This document shows positions 18,400-28,130 of a stretch of DNA of 64,000 nucleotides, piece after piece. The notes below the pieces were generated by a model that was not told the origin of the DNA, made no database searches, and saw only the letters and a list, made by a program, of their open reading frames with translations. The DNA is taken from assembly GCA_902622705.1 (NCBI GenBank), contig CACNQT010000001.1, positions 1-64,000 of the forward strand. Direction: 5' to 3'. Both the position numbers and the translations under genes were made by a program. Numbering within the stretch: the first letter of the stretch is position 1; the number at the start of each line of letters is the position of its first letter. Origin of the DNA: an uncultured Prochlorococcus sp. Its GTDB lineage: Bacteria; Cyanobacteriota; Cyanobacteriia; PCC-6307; Cyanobiaceae.

Positions 18400-19616
18400 T
18401 TTTTCTCAAGGAGGACTACGGAATGGCAACTTATACCCTCTTCTCTTCCTTCTGGACCCAATTTTTCATTCGTAGTTGCTTTAATACCAATTAAATTTTC
18501 ATCAATATTTAAGATCTCAGAAATATTTTTTTTCATAAGTTTTATATGAGGCATGATTTTTGGCCTTTCAGCAACAAGAACACTATCAATATTATTTATT
18601 TCCCAACCACCTTGTCTTATCAAGTCAATTACTTTTGATAACAAAAACAAGCTATCAGCATTTTTCCATTTTTCATCAGATGGGGGGAAATACTTCCCAA
18701 TGTCGCCCAGCGAAAGTGCTCCCAATAATGCATCCATTATTGAGTGACTTAAAACATCAGCATCGCTATGACCATCCAATCCTAAATTTTCAGGATGATG
18801 CAATTTTACACCTCCAATAATTAAATCTCTATCCTCTACTAGTCTGTGTATATCGTATCCATTACCGATTCTAAATTTCATTAATTGATTATATTCTTTT
18901 ATTATTCTCTTACTTTGTGGGGATTTTTTGTAGTTTTCATTTGAAATTAAATCACTTCTTCTCTCCAATGTTCTTTCATAACTTTTTTGTCTTCTCCACG
19001 ATTTAATCTCTTCATGATTACCGCTAACTAGAATATCTGGAACTTTCATATCTTTAAAAGTTAACGGCCTCGTGTATTGAGGATATTCTAATAAAGAAGA
19101 ATTATGACTCTCATCGACTAAGGAGTCTGGATCACCAAGAGTTCCTGGTAATAATCTAGTCAAACCGTTAATTATTGAAATAGCTGGTATTTCACCTCCA
19201 GAAAGTACATAATCGCCTATCGATATCTCTTCATCAGCTAAACATCTAATCCTTTCATCAAAACCTTCATATTGACCACAAATAATTATTATTTGATCCA
19301 TAGTGGCCCATCTCGCAAGATTCTTTTGCTTTAAGACTTTACCCTGTGGGGTCATCAGCAAAGTTTTACTTTTAGGTAATTTTCTAATTGATTCATATGC
19401 CTTATAAATAGGTTCAGGTTTTAATACCATACCTGCTCCTCCTCCATAAGGCTTATCATCTACTTGTCTGTAAGAACCTTCTCCATATTCTCTTAAATCA
19501 TGTAAATTTACATCGATCAAATTCTTATCTAGAGCTCTTGTTATGACACCTAAATTTTTTATTAATTCAAAAGCTTTAGGGAACAATGTAATTACATCAA
19601 AATTAAAACCACTCAT
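18396..19616 (-). CDS. trmD-ispF: TrmD-IspF: tRNA m1G37 methyltransferase joined to MECDP synthase
   Basis: One uninterrupted frame of 406 codons carries two complete enzymes. Residues 1 to about 230 are TrmD ([60 protein letters not shown]), which methylates G37 of tRNAs. Residues 246-406 are IspF of the non-mevalonate isoprenoid pathway, complete from its own methionine at 18881 ([39 protein letters not shown]). Both are normally separate proteins. The linker (about residues 231-245) is short and polar. The DNA at the joint, ATTAATGAAA, would give TAATGA stop-start in a shifted frame, so the fusion could be genuine, or a separate ispF start at 18881 may be used, or a small indel merged two frames. 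Confidence 0.88.
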   Translation of the reverse strand: MSGFNFDVITLFPKAFELIKNLGVITRALDKNLIDVNLHDLREYGEGSYRQVDDKPYGGGAGMVLKPEPIYKAYESIRKLPKSKTLLMTPQGKVLKQKNLARWATMDQIIIICGQYEGFDERIRCLADEEISIGDYVLSGGEIPAISIINGLTRLLPGTLGDPDSLVDESHNSSLLEYPQYTRPLTFKDMKVPDILVSGNHEEIKSWRRQKSYERTLERRSDLISNENYKKSPQSKRIIKEYNQLMKFRIGNGYDIHRLVEDRDLIIGGVKLHHPENLGLDGHSDADVLSHSIMDALLGALSLGDIGKYFPPSDEKWKNADSLFLLSKVIDLIRQGGWEINNIDSVLVAERPKIMPHIKLMKKNISEILNIDENLIGIKATTNEKLGPEGREEGISCHSVVLLEKK

Positions 19617-20528
19617 CTAGAAATCTTCCTCATAACCGAACTCAATTAACCTTGATTCTTTTTTTCTCCAATTTGGAACAACTTTCACAAACAACTCTAG
19701 GTGAACTGGACCATCAATTAATTTTGACATGTTTGATCTTGCTGACTGACCAATCATTTTTAACATTGAACCTTTCTTTCCAATAAGAATGCCTTTTTGA
19801 GTTGATCTTTCAACAATAATAGTAGCCAAAATGGCTGTAAAAACTTTGCCATTTTTTCTTTTCATTTCCTCTCTCTTTTCTATCTTTACTGCGACACTAT
19901 GAGGTACCTCCTCTCTCGTATTTATTAATACCTGCTCTCTTACTAAATCAGATAATAAGTTATCTAATGGCTGGTCGCAAATCGTCTCTTCGCCATAAAG
20001 TTTTGGTCCCTCTGGAAGAAAATTAAGTGCCATATCGACTAATTCAGAACATCCTTCTCCTTGCGAAGCACTTACAATTTGATAGTTTCTATTAATTCCA
20101 AAAAATCTTCTATATTGGTCTAATCTTAAATTCCTAAATTCTTTATTAACCAAATCCCACTTATTTAATGCAACAATAAACTCAGTTTTATTTTCGATTA
20201 GAAAGTTCAAAATATATTCATCACCTCCACCAGGTTCTTCACTAGAATCAATTACAAAAATTACCATATCAACTCCATTTGTTGCTGACTTAGCGTTTTT
20301 TACTAATATTTCTCCAAGTCGATGGTGAGGTTTATGAACACCTGGCGTATCAACAAAAATTATTTGTCCATTTTTTGTAGTAAGTATTCCTTTTAATTTA
20401 TTTCTAGTAGTTTGAGCTATTGGAGAAGTAATTGTTATTTTTTCTCCAATCAATTTATTTATCAAAGTAGATTTACCAACATTTGGCCTTCCTAGTAAAG
20501 TTACAAACCCAGATCTATAATTGGTCAA
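19617..20528 (-). CDS. era: GTPase Era
   Basis: 303 residues. The GTPase domain has G1 GRPNVGKST, G3 DTPG in FVDTPGVHKPHHRLG and G4 NKWD; the C-terminal KH domain contains GILIGKKGSMLKMIG, which binds the 3' end of 16S rRNA. Era assists 30S subunit maturation. The stop codon is directly adjacent to the trmD start, so the gene heads the run era / trmD-ispF / TIGR03792 / larB. It is divergent from the next gene with only 38 nt between starts. Confidence 0.97.
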   Translation of the reverse strand: MTNYRSGFVTLLGRPNVGKSTLINKLIGEKITITSPIAQTTRNKLKGILTTKNGQIIFVDTPGVHKPHHRLGEILVKNAKSATNGVDMVIFVIDSSEEPGGGDEYILNFLIENKTEFIVALNKWDLVNKEFRNLRLDQYRRFFGINRNYQIVSASQGEGCSELVDMALNFLPEGPKLYGEETICDQPLDNLLSDLVREQVLINTREEVPHSVAVKIEKREEMKRKNGKVFTAILATIIVERSTQKGILIGKKGSMLKMIGQSARSNMSKLIDGPVHLELFVKVVPNWRKKESRLIEFGYEEDF

Positions 20529-20566
20529 AGACTTTTAATGCATCAATAATAAAATTCTGATCAAAA

Positions 20567-21094
20567 ATGGAAAAAAAAACCATAAACTTAAAAGAAGCTT
20601 CGTTCACACAAGCAATAAACATATCCGCACAATGGTGCAAAGAGTGGGGAGAAGATTTACTCAGCGAAGAGGTTTTAGCAGATAGAATCGCAGAGCTAAC
20701 AAAAACAAGAAATGGACTCAGAGGATTTTTTGCATACGCTTTATCAGATAAAGATTGTTTTTTGTTAGATCAACTTCCTTTTTCACTAATTTACAAACTG
20801 AACGAAGGTGGTGATGATGTAACAGACGTAGTAGTGAAAAATTTAATAATGAGTTCCGCTCAAATTATTATTCATCGAAGATGTAATAATCATGAATATG
20901 AGATAACATCGGAAAACATTTCAAATAGATGTAAGGCTATTTTGAGACTACTAGAAACTGAGTTAGTTACAAAGTCTGTTAATAAAGTCCTTAGAGACTT
21001 AGATAACATGGGAAATAGTTTTGATAATTCAGTAAAATATGATTCAGAGCAAAAGAAATTTATAAAAAAACAGATTCTTGATATCGCCCAATAA
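20567..21094 (+). CDS. Conserved-type hypothetical protein (175 aa)
   Basis: 175 residues, soluble, without signal peptide or membrane segment. Notable stretches are AQWCKEWGEDLLSEEVLADRI, NGLRGFFAYALSD and NRCKAILRLLETEL, mostly helical. I do not recognise a family. It is followed at once by a good terminator hairpin and is divergent from era, so it is transcribed alone. The length, ATG start and terminator make it a confident gene despite the unknown function. Confidence 0.8.
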   Translation: MEKKTINLKEASFTQAINISAQWCKEWGEDLLSEEVLADRIAELTKTRNGLRGFFAYALSDKDCFLLDQLPFSLIYKLNEGGDDVTDVVVKNLIMSSAQIIIHRRCNNHEYEITSENISNRCKAILRLLETELVTKSVNKVLRDLDNMGNSFDNSVKYDSEQKKFIKKQILDIAQ

Positions 21095-21095
21095 A

Positions 21096-21121
21096 AAAGC
21101 GTAGAGACTAATCTACGCTTT
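21096..21121. terminator. Hairpin terminator between two convergent genes
   Basis: A perfect 10-bp inverted repeat, AAAGCGTAGA (21096-21105) and TCTACGCTTT (21112-21121), with a 6-nt loop. It starts 2 nt after the stop of the 175-residue gene on the plus strand and lies 25 nt beyond the stop of the convergent Bax-inhibitor-like gene on the minus strand. The minus-strand product is followed by a T-run (complement of AAAAAA), so it may serve both directions. Confidence 0.8.
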
Positions 21122-21145
21122 GACTTAATTATTTACGTAATTTGG

Positions 21146-21883
21146 TTAGTCTCTTCTTCCTCCGCCTTGAAGTGCGATCATTAATCTCAATATAAAAACA
21201 AAAAGATTTATATAAGTTAGATACATACCTAAAGCTCCTGCAAGGTATTGATCATCACTATATCTTCTTGGCATTGTATAGAAATCAACGAAAGACATTG
21301 CAACAAATAAAACAGTTCCAAATCCTGCAATTATCAATTCGAGACCTGAACCTCCAAAAACTCCTGGAGCAAAAAATCCTCCAATTAATTGGACAAACAT
21401 TGCTATAAGCAGTCCTATCAACCCAAGGCCAACAACTCCACTTAGTGCCTGACCCACGCTATCACTCATTCTTTGGCCAGTATAAGAGGCAATAACGAAA
21501 GTTATACCTGTAGCTAAAGCAGCTGTTCCAACCGAACCAATACCAATCGTTCCTATAGCCAGAGCAACTATTCCACTTAAGGTGAATCCAGTTAACAAAC
21601 TAAAACCTGTTAGTAAAGGCAAGGCCTTTGCGTTATTTGCGTTATTTGCGGCGCTTGTTGCTATAAAAAACAAGACCAATTCTGCAATTAATGCAACTAT
21701 TGAAAGAGGTTGAAAGAGTCCAGGGTTTGTTGCTATGAGTGAGACTCCTGCTAAAACTCCTAAAGAAGTTAGAACCATACCTCCACCTACGTAAGGTAAA
21801 GCTTTTTGAACAACATTAGGTCCAACAATTGAACTAGTTTGTGCTTCACGAATAGCTTGATTGAAATTACTACTTGCAGGCAT
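21146..21883 (-). CDS. Bax inhibitor-1/YccA family membrane protein
   Basis: 245 residues with about seven hydrophobic segments after a polar N-terminus (MPASSNFNQAIREAQ). Family features include LTGFTLSGIVALAIG and the C-terminal YTMPRRYSDDQYLAGALGMYL region followed by LFVFILRLM. Bacterial members are proposed membrane leak channels or regulators of FtsH, as for E. coli YccA; the role here is not known. It lies 73 nt after phoH on the same strand. Confidence 0.88.
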   Translation of the reverse strand: MPASSNFNQAIREAQTSSIVGPNVVQKALPYVGGGMVLTSLGVLAGVSLIATNPGLFQPLSIVALIAELVLFFIATSAANNANNAKALPLLTGFSLLTGFTLSGIVALAIGTIGIGSVGTAALATGITFVIASYTGQRMSDSVGQALSGVVGLGLIGLLIAMFVQLIGGFFAPGVFGGSGLELIIAGFGTVLFVAMSFVDFYTMPRRYSDDQYLAGALGMYLTYINLFVFILRLMIALQGGGRRD

Positions 21884-21956
21884 TTTTTTGATTAAATATG
21901 GTCTTATTCTAATAGATTTTTAAAATTTCAGGGTACGGATCACCATAGTTATGAAT

Positions 21957-22913
21957 TTATTGATAAGCCTCAATAATTTTTTGAACTAAAGGATGACGAA
22001 CTACATCTTCAACAGTTAGATGACAAAATTTAATACCTTCAGTCTCAGAGAAAATTTGTGATGCTTCGATGAGACCACTTTCCTGATCTTTTTTTAAATC
22101 AATTTGCGTAATATCTCCGTTTACAACCATTTTTGATCTCTCACCTAATCTTGTTAAAAACATTCTCATTTGAGAGCGAGTTGTATTTTGTGCTTCATCC
22201 AAGATAACCAAAGAATTATCCAAGGTTCTACCTCTCATAAACGCTAAAGGCGCGACTTCAATAATTCCTTTATCTATTAACGAATTTGTTCTATCAAATC
22301 CAAAAATACTATGTAAGGAATCAAATAGAGGTCTTAAATATGGATCTACTTTTTGTTGCAAATCTCCAGGCAGAAATCCCAAACTTTCCCCAGCTTCTAC
22401 TGCTGGTCTTGTTAAAACTATTTTTTCTATTTTTTTTTCATTTAATAGTCGTGCTGCGCAAACAGTTGCCAAAAATGTCTTACCAGTTCCAGCTGGACCA
22501 ATTGCGAAAGTAAGATCAAAGTTCTCAATTGATTCAACATATTCTTTTTGTTTTATAGTTCTTGGTCTTAAATATCTCCCTTCTTTAGAACGAGCAAGTA
22601 CTTTTTTCCCGAGTTCAGCATGAGAAGATGACTCCCCCATATTTAAAGAACTTAGTGCGGCTTTAAGATCCACCTCTGGGACTTCTAACCCTTGTTCCCA
22701 AATTGGTCTTGTCAACTCTACTAAAGCTGATGCCCTCTCAATCTTAGATATGACGCCATTCATCTCAAGTTGTAAACCTCTTATAGTTAAGGAAACTCCC
22801 GTAAGAGACTCAAATTTTTTTAGGAAAGAGTTCCCAGGTCCTGAAAGTGCTGTCGCAGCATCAGAGCTTGGCAAATCTATTGTGAAGTGACCAATTTTGG
22901 AAACTTCTTTCAT
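21957..22913 (-). CDS. phoH: PhoH-like ATPase
   Basis: 318 residues. An N-terminal segment (about 1-110) is followed by the RecA-like PhoH ATPase core with Walker A GPAGTGKT, LTRPAVEAGESLGFLPGDL and Walker B VILDEAQNTT. Bacterial PhoH proteins are implicated in RNA metabolism and ribosome maturation; the phosphate-starvation link is species dependent. It lies 36 nt after rpsP on the same strand, within the ffh-rpsP-phoH run. Confidence 0.94.
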   Translation of the reverse strand: MKEVSKIGHFTIDLPSSDAATALSGPGNSFLKKFESLTGVSLTIRGLQLEMNGVISKIERASALVELTRPIWEQGLEVPEVDLKAALSSLNMGESSSHAELGKKVLARSKEGRYLRPRTIKQKEYVESIENFDLTFAIGPAGTGKTFLATVCAARLLNEKKIEKIVLTRPAVEAGESLGFLPGDLQQKVDPYLRPLFDSLHSIFGFDRTNSLIDKGIIEVAPLAFMRGRTLDNSLVILDEAQNTTRSQMRMFLTRLGERSKMVVNGDITQIDLKKDQESGLIEASQIFSETEGIKFCHLTVEDVVRHPLVQKIIEAYQ

Positions 22914-22949
22914 TTAGTTAATTTATAAGGAGATGAATTTATCAAACTA

Positions 22950-23294
22950 TTAGCTTGCAGCTTCACTAGTATTATTTTCTTCGTCTTTGGTTTTAGCCTT
23001 AGCTAATTTTTCCTTCTCTAACTTTGCCTTGCCAATAGCAATAGAGGGCCTTTCGATTTTTTCTAATAACCCACCTTTTTCTAATAAGGTTCTTACAACA
23101 TCAGTAGGCTGAGCACCTTGAGTAAGTCTTGATCTTAAAGCTTCTGTATCAAGCCTTGTTTCTTTAGTCCTTGGGTTATAAAAACCTAATTCTTGTAAAG
23201 GTCTACCATCTCTTCTGGAAGTACTATTGCATGCAATAATTCTGAAACTTGCCTCTTTTTTCTTTCCAAAGCGCTTAAGGCGCAATTTAATCAT
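22950..23294 (-). CDS. rpsP: 30S ribosomal protein S16
   Basis: 114 residues. The core (1-80) has the S16 signature [37 protein letters not shown] and [14 protein letters not shown]. The C-terminal 30 residues are a lysine-, glutamate- and alanine-rich extension ([16 protein letters not shown]), as in other cyanobacteria. It is preceded by ffh and followed by phoH on the same strand. Confidence 0.97.
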   Translation of the reverse strand: MIKLRLKRFGKKKEASFRIIACNSTSRRDGRPLQELGFYNPRTKETRLDTEALRSRLTQGAQPTDVVRTLLEKGGLLEKIERPSIAIGKAKLEKEKLAKAKTKDEENNTSEAAS

Positions 23295-23348
23295 TTTAAA
23301 TTAATGTGTTTTTAATAATAATATCATTTAAAGGTAAAAATTTAGAAA

Positions 23349-24791
23349 CTATAAATCAGCAAAACCTTTTTTCTTCTTATTATTTTTTTGCTTTTTCATT
23401 GGTTTATTACCACTCATTCCTGGCATTCCTCCCATTCCTGGCATTCCTCCCATTCCTGGCATTCCTCCCATTCCTGGCATTCCTGGCATTCCTCCATTAG
23501 ACATTTGTTTCATGAATCCTCTCATTCTTTGAAAATCTGCTAAAACTTTATCTACATCTTTTGCTTCATAACCACTTCCCTGAGCGATTCTTTGTCTCCT
23601 AGAGGGCTGAGCAGCAAGTACCTCAGGTTTTTGTTTCTCCTCAAGAGTCATTGAAGAAATCATTGATTCTATTTTCTTAAGTTGATCTTCTCCATCTTTT
23701 ATCATTCCATCATCGATTTTATTCATTCCAGGTATTAATTTTATCAATCCACCAAGTGATCCCATCCTTTTAATTAATCTCATTTGCTTAACAAAATCAT
23801 TAAAATCAAAAGTTGCTTCTTGAAGTTTCATTTGCATTGCCTCTGCATCAGCAAGTTCAACTTCTTTTTGGGCTTTTTCAACAAGTGTCAATACATCACC
23901 CATACCTAAAATTCTGCTAGCCATTCTCTCTGGATGAAATGGTTGTAGTGCCTCTATTTTTTCACCTACTCCGATAAATTTGATCGGTTTACCACTTATT
24001 TTTCTTATTGATAAGGCAGCCCCTCCTCTTGAGTCTCCATCCAACTTAGTTAATATTGCTCCTGTAATTCCTACTTTTTCATGAAATGACTTAGTCAAGT
24101 CAGCAGCTTCTTGCCCAATCATAGAATCAACAACAAGCAAGACTTCATCAGGATTAGAAACTTCCTTTATTCGAACCATTTCACTCATCATGGAATCATC
24201 AATTTGCAATCTTCCTGCGGTGTCAATAATTATTGAATTAAAATCGTTTTCACTAGCAAAATTTAATGCGTCTTTTGTTATCTCTTCAGGTTTGCTATTT
24301 TTTTCTTTAGCTGAAAAAACTTCAAGATCATATTGACTTCCCAATGTTTTAAGCTGTTCTACAGCTGCTGGTCGATAAATATCTGCAGCAACCAAAAGAA
24401 CTTTTTTTTCTTTTTCTTTCAAATAAAGGCCTAATTTTCCTGTTGCAGTTGTTTTACCCGCTCCCTGAAGTCCCGCCATTAAAATAACTGTGGGACTATT
24501 TTTATTCTCGTTTAATGGAGAATTTTCATTCCCCATAATATTAATCAATTCTTTATTTACTACTTCTATAAATTTTTGACCCGGGTTTACACCCCTAACT
24601 ACTTCTTCACCAATAGCTACATCTTTGACATCTGATATAAACTCTTTGACTACAGACAAACTAACATCTGCATCAAGGAGTGCTCTTTTAACCTCCTTCA
24701 AGGCATCGTTAATATTATTTTCACTAATTTTTGCTTCGCCTCTTAAACCCTTTACTGCGTCTTCAAAGCGTGAAGAGAGTTCATCAAACAT
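23349..24791 (-). CDS. ffh: Signal recognition particle protein Ffh
   Basis: 480 residues. The N domain is followed by the G domain with GLQGAGKTTATGKL, DTAGRLQ and TKLDGDSRGGAA, and by the methionine-rich M domain (from about residue 300: RLIKRMGSLGGLIKLIPG, MTLEEKQKPE, SRRQRIAQGSG) that binds SRP RNA and signal sequences. The C-terminus has a GMGGMP repeat from about residue 440 and a lysine-rich tail. It targets nascent membrane proteins; the matching RNA gene is at 51375-51468. It is the first gene of the minus-strand run ffh-rpsP-phoH. Confidence 0.97.
   Translation of the reverse strand: MFDELSSRFEDAVKGLRGEAKISENNINDALKEVKRALLDADVSLSVVKEFISDVKDVAIGEEVVRGVNPGQKFIEVVNKELINIMGNENSPLNENKNSPTVILMAGLQGAGKTTATGKLGLYLKEKEKKVLLVAADIYRPAAVEQLKTLGSQYDLEVFSAKEKNSKPEEITKDALNFASENDFNSIIIDTAGRLQIDDSMMSEMVRIKEVSNPDEVLLVVDSMIGQEAADLTKSFHEKVGITGAILTKLDGDSRGGAALSIRKISGKPIKFIGVGEKIEALQPFHPERMASRILGMGDVLTLVEKAQKEVELADAEAMQMKLQEATFDFNDFVKQMRLIKRMGSLGGLIKLIPGMNKIDDGMIKDGEDQLKKIESMISSMTLEEKQKPEVLAAQPSRRQRIAQGSGYEAKDVDKVLADFQRMRGFMKQMSNGGMPGMPGMGGMPGMGGMPGMGGMPGMSGNKPMKKQKNNKKKKGFADL
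23415..23495. repeat. 18-bp tandem repeat inside ffh
   Basis: Three perfect 18-bp units start at 23415, 23433 and 23451 (plus-strand unit CATTCCTGGCATTCCTCC), followed by a diverged partial unit to 23495. On the coding strand each unit encodes Gly-Met-Gly-Gly-Met-Pro. A repeat of whole codons keeps the frame, so copy number could vary between strains without harming Ffh. Confidence 0.9.
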
Positions 24792-24838
24792 TATTAAATA
24801 GTAATTTTAATTATTATAGATGATCTTGAAGTTTGTAA

Positions 24839-26944
24839 TTACAAGCCACTCACGAAATCAACTAATTTCCAAGATTTATTTGAAAAGCCCAGGATATATT
24901 TAACTTTTAGAGGAGTCAATGATGTTTCATTAACAAATTCTCCAGAATTCTTTATTATCTTCTCTATATAATTTAATTCTACTAATACAACTATTCTAGA
25001 GGAATTTTGTGATTCGAGATCTATCTTCTGAATTTGGGAATTAATTTCTTTAACAACTCCTTTTTTGATGTCATTTTGTCTTTCTTCGATTGTTCTATCA
25101 ATCAAACCGTTACTTATAATTTTGGAAAGATTAATTTCACTTTTTCCAGCCAAATAATTACTTTTACTTAAAAGCCAAACATTAATTAAATTTTTTATTT
25201 CTGCTATGGAAGGGGAGGCTGTAGTAAGTTTTTCGACTTTAAAGGAATTTTTTACTTTAGAGGTCTCAATAATAGAATTCAATTCATTAGAAGGTTTTTT
25301 TTTAATTTCTTGAATAATATCTTTTTCAATAACCTTTTGATTTTTATCAGGTGCTATTAAAGGTTTATCTTGAACAGCTTGATTCTGAATTGATTTTTTA
25401 AAATTATTTCTTAAGAATCCAATACCAATACCAAATGCAAATAAAATCATAAAAGCATATAGATAAATTAAATAAGGTGACCGGCTAAAAATCGCTTTAT
25501 TATTCAAAAATTCCCCAAAACCAAACTTTAATTCAGCAATTTTTTCAATTAAGTACTTATAAACCTCTATAGGTTTATTCTTAAATATTTCTTCACTGAA
25601 TTTGTTTTCATAGATATCAAGCTTCTCAAATTCTTGTTTAATGCCACCTGGCCAAGGTAAGCTTCTTTCCTCAACATTTGTTGCGGAACCATCAAAATCT
25701 TCAGTGATATTTATTGAAGATTCTTTTTTTAATTGTTGGTTTTGAAGATTTGATATGACTGTAGTCTTTTTTGATTTCTTTTCTAATTTTTCTATAAATT
25801 CTTGTATTTCCCTATCTTCAAACCAAGAATCCAAATCTACCTCTTTTGAGTCGATATCTCTATAACCAACTAAAACATCATTCTCTAACCAATTTTTACA
25901 GAAAATACATATCGCTTCTAGCTTATTCCCTGGATAATTATTAAGCCAATCTCGTAAATTCTCATCAGAACTGCTAGAGAACCTTGCAGTAGCCTGATCA
26001 ATGTCCGCCAAAAGCAGATCTAAACAACCAACAAGAGGCATTGAATCAAGACCTGATAAATTTAATTTCTTTAAAATTCTTCTGGCTTCAAATAATTTTT
26101 CTGGCTTTCTTCGCGTGAAGCCAATTGCTGTTAAGGATAAAAAAGCTAAGAATCCTGCTTCTAATGAGCCTCTTTTTTGTAATTCAATAAACAAATCTAT
26201 CTGTTCTTGCACTGTCAAAAATGGCCTTATTTGTTTAAAAAAAGCTTCAAATTCTTGCTGAGTTAAATAATCTCCATATTCAGACTTATTATTACCTTCC
26301 AAACCACCTCTTTTAAGTATTAAAGTTTCCAACATACTTAAGCCTTTTTTGTGAGACTCCTGTTCTTTTAAATCCCTACTGAGTAGATCTAGAATTCGAT
26401 AAGGTAGCAGAGCAACTAAGTCTTCTTCAAGTTCTTTCCTTCTTTCAACAAGCTTTCCCATTCTTTGCAGAAGTTGTATACCCTCATGTAAAAAGTCTGC
26501 CGCAGTTGAATAGGATCTAATCTTTTGTTCTTGAATTGCTGAATCTCTAGCTGTTAAGGCAGCCAATAAAGTTAGATCTGATTCTCTACTACTTCCTAAG
26601 GCTGGAGTTTGTGGAGGCTGCAAAGCTTTTCTTGTGATTCTAAAAGCTTCTTTTGGGGAACCCGATTCCCAAAGAAGTATTAATCCTGCCACTTCTCTAT
26701 TTGAGGAAAAATCGAGTCCAGATGCACCATTTAATAACAAATTTTCATAATCTCTCCTGCTTTCTGAATCTGTAAGTAAATCAGCAGTAAGGCGAAGTAA
26801 CTCGGATCTTTGGGTTAAAACTTCATAAGTAAAACCTTCATCAGGCGTTTTATCCAACCTCAATTGAAACGCCCTTAATATGTCCTCAGACGATGCAGAG
26901 GGACTTACGCCAATTAAACGAAAATGGTCTAAAGGAAGTTCCAA
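24839..26944 (-). CDS. zipN: Cell division protein ZipN/Ftn2 (ARC6 homologue)
   Basis: 701 residues from a TTG start. Residues 1-70 are a J-domain-like module (LDHFRLIGVSPSASSEDILRAF, DLLTDSESRRDYE) without the HPD motif. A long helical region follows to about residue 380. A single membrane segment (YLIYLYAFMILFAFGIGIGF) is at about residues 518-540, and the C-terminal 110 residues (from LINVWLLSKSNYLAGKSEI) are the ARC6-type IMS domain. In cyanobacteria this protein anchors FtsZ to the membrane and organises the divisome. It is divergent from pdhA. ftsQ and ftsZ lie in the same window. Confidence 0.9.
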   Translation of the reverse strand: MELPLDHFRLIGVSPSASSEDILRAFQLRLDKTPDEGFTYEVLTQRSELLRLTADLLTDSESRRDYENLLLNGASGLDFSSNREVAGLILLWESGSPKEAFRITRKALQPPQTPALGSSRESDLTLLAALTARDSAIQEQKIRSYSTAADFLHEGIQLLQRMGKLVERRKELEEDLVALLPYRILDLLSRDLKEQESHKKGLSMLETLILKRGGLEGNNKSEYGDYLTQQEFEAFFKQIRPFLTVQEQIDLFIELQKRGSLEAGFLAFLSLTAIGFTRRKPEKLFEARRILKKLNLSGLDSMPLVGCLDLLLADIDQATARFSSSSDENLRDWLNNYPGNKLEAICIFCKNWLENDVLVGYRDIDSKEVDLDSWFEDREIQEFIEKLEKKSKKTTVISNLQNQQLKKESSINITEDFDGSATNVEERSLPWPGGIKQEFEKLDIYENKFSEEIFKNKPIEVYKYLIEKIAELKFGFGEFLNNKAIFSRSPYLIYLYAFMILFAFGIGIGFLRNNFKKSIQNQAVQDKPLIAPDKNQKVIEKDIIQEIKKKPSNELNSIIETSKVKNSFKVEKLTTASPSIAEIKNLINVWLLSKSNYLAGKSEINLSKIISNGLIDRTIEERQNDIKKGVVKEINSQIQKIDLESQNSSRIVVLVELNYIEKIIKNSGEFVNETSLTPLKVKYILGFSNKSWKLVDFVSGL

Positions 26945-27092
26945 ACAAATATCCTATTTAAAATTCTAAAATAGATTTTATCAAGTTAAAAATTTTTTTC
27001 ACAAGGTCTTACAGACTTATTAAAAAAAATCATGAAAATCGACCTTCACGTCTTAGAATGTTAACAAATCAAAACTTCATTAAGGTATTTTC

Positions 27093-28130
27093 TTGGAAAC
27101 ACACGTAGAGAGAATCTCAAATCTTCAAGACATAAAAAAAGCCGAATTAGATCGAGAGACCGGATTATTTCTTTATGAAGATATGATACTTGGTCGAAGA
27201 TTCGAAGATAAGTGTGCAGAGATGTATTACAGGGGGAAAATGTTTGGTTTCGTTCATTTATATAACGGACAAGAGGCTATTAGTACAGGGATAATTGGTG
27301 CCATGAAAAAGAAACATGATTGGTTTTGTAGCACTTATCGCGATCATGTCCATGCATTAAGTGCAGGTGTTCCCTCTTTTGAAGTAATGAGTGAGCTTTT
27401 TGGAAAAGCTACAGGATGCAGTAAAGGCAGAGGGGGGTCCATGCACTTATTTTCAAGAGAGCATCACTTATTGGGAGGGTATGCTTTTATTGGGGAAGGA
27501 ATTCCAGTTGCCTTAGGTGCAGCCTTTTCAAGTAGATATAAAAAAGAAGTTGCTGGCAATAATAATAGTGATGCAGTAACTGCAGCGTTCTTTGGAGATG
27601 GGACTTGCAATAATGGACAATTTTTTGAATGTTTAAATATGGCCCAATTATGGAAATTACCCATAATTTTTGTTGTTGAGAATAATAAATGGGCTATTGG
27701 CATGGCACACGATAGAGCAACCAGTAATCCTGAAATCTGGAGAAAAGCTTCTGCTTTTGGGATGCATGGTGAAGAAGTTGATGGGATGGATGTATTAGCA
27801 GTAAGAGGAGCAGCACAAAGAGCAATTGAGCGCGCTAGAGCAGGAGAAGGCCCTACTCTTTTAGAATGTTTGACTTATAGATACCGAGGACATTCTCTTG
27901 CAGATCCTGATGAATTAAGGTCTGAGAAAGAGAAGGAGTTTTGGGGGAAAAGAGATCCTATTAAGAAATTAGCTCAAGAAATTATTGATGGTAAATTCGC
28001 AACTGAAGAAGAATTAAAAAATATTGAAAAGAAAATAGATTCAGAGATATCTGAATCCGTTAAAAATGCCCTAGAAGCTCCAGAACCACCTTCACAAGAA
28101 TTAACTAAATATATTTGGGCCGAAGATTAG
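27093..28130 (+). CDS. pdhA: Pyruvate dehydrogenase E1 component alpha subunit
   Basis: 345 residues from a TTG start; the next in-frame methionine is too far in. It shows the alpha-subunit features: [27 protein letters not shown] start of the domain, [16 protein letters not shown], the thiamine pyrophosphate motif GDGTCNNGQ followed by [10 protein letters not shown], and YRYRGHS with the phosphorylation-loop-like region. With the beta subunit it decarboxylates pyruvate for acetyl-CoA. The E3 subunit gene lpd is at 36659 in this window. It ends directly against the convergent sigma-factor gene, with no gap. Confidence 0.95.
   Translation: METHVERISNLQDIKKAELDRETGLFLYEDMILGRRFEDKCAEMYYRGKMFGFVHLYNGQEAISTGIIGAMKKKHDWFCSTYRDHVHALSAGVPSFEVMSELFGKATGCSKGRGGSMHLFSREHHLLGGYAFIGEGIPVALGAAFSSRYKKEVAGNNNSDAVTAAFFGDGTCNNGQFFECLNMAQLWKLPIIFVVENNKWAIGMAHDRATSNPEIWRKASAFGMHGEEVDGMDVLAVRGAAQRAIERARAGEGPTLLECLTYRYRGHSLADPDELRSEKEKEFWGKRDPIKKLAQEIIDGKFATEEELKNIEKKIDSEISESVKNALEAPEPPSQELTKYIWAED

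Noticed and set aside
18553..18820. Two plus-strand frames opposite ispF
   Set aside because: Both lie fully inside a clear, conserved enzyme on the minus strand.
23306..23500. 64-codon plus-strand frame with repeated Phe-Leu-Ala-Phe-Leu-Pro
   Set aside because: It is the antisense of the tandem GMGGMP repeat and lysine-rich tail of ffh, and has no independent support.
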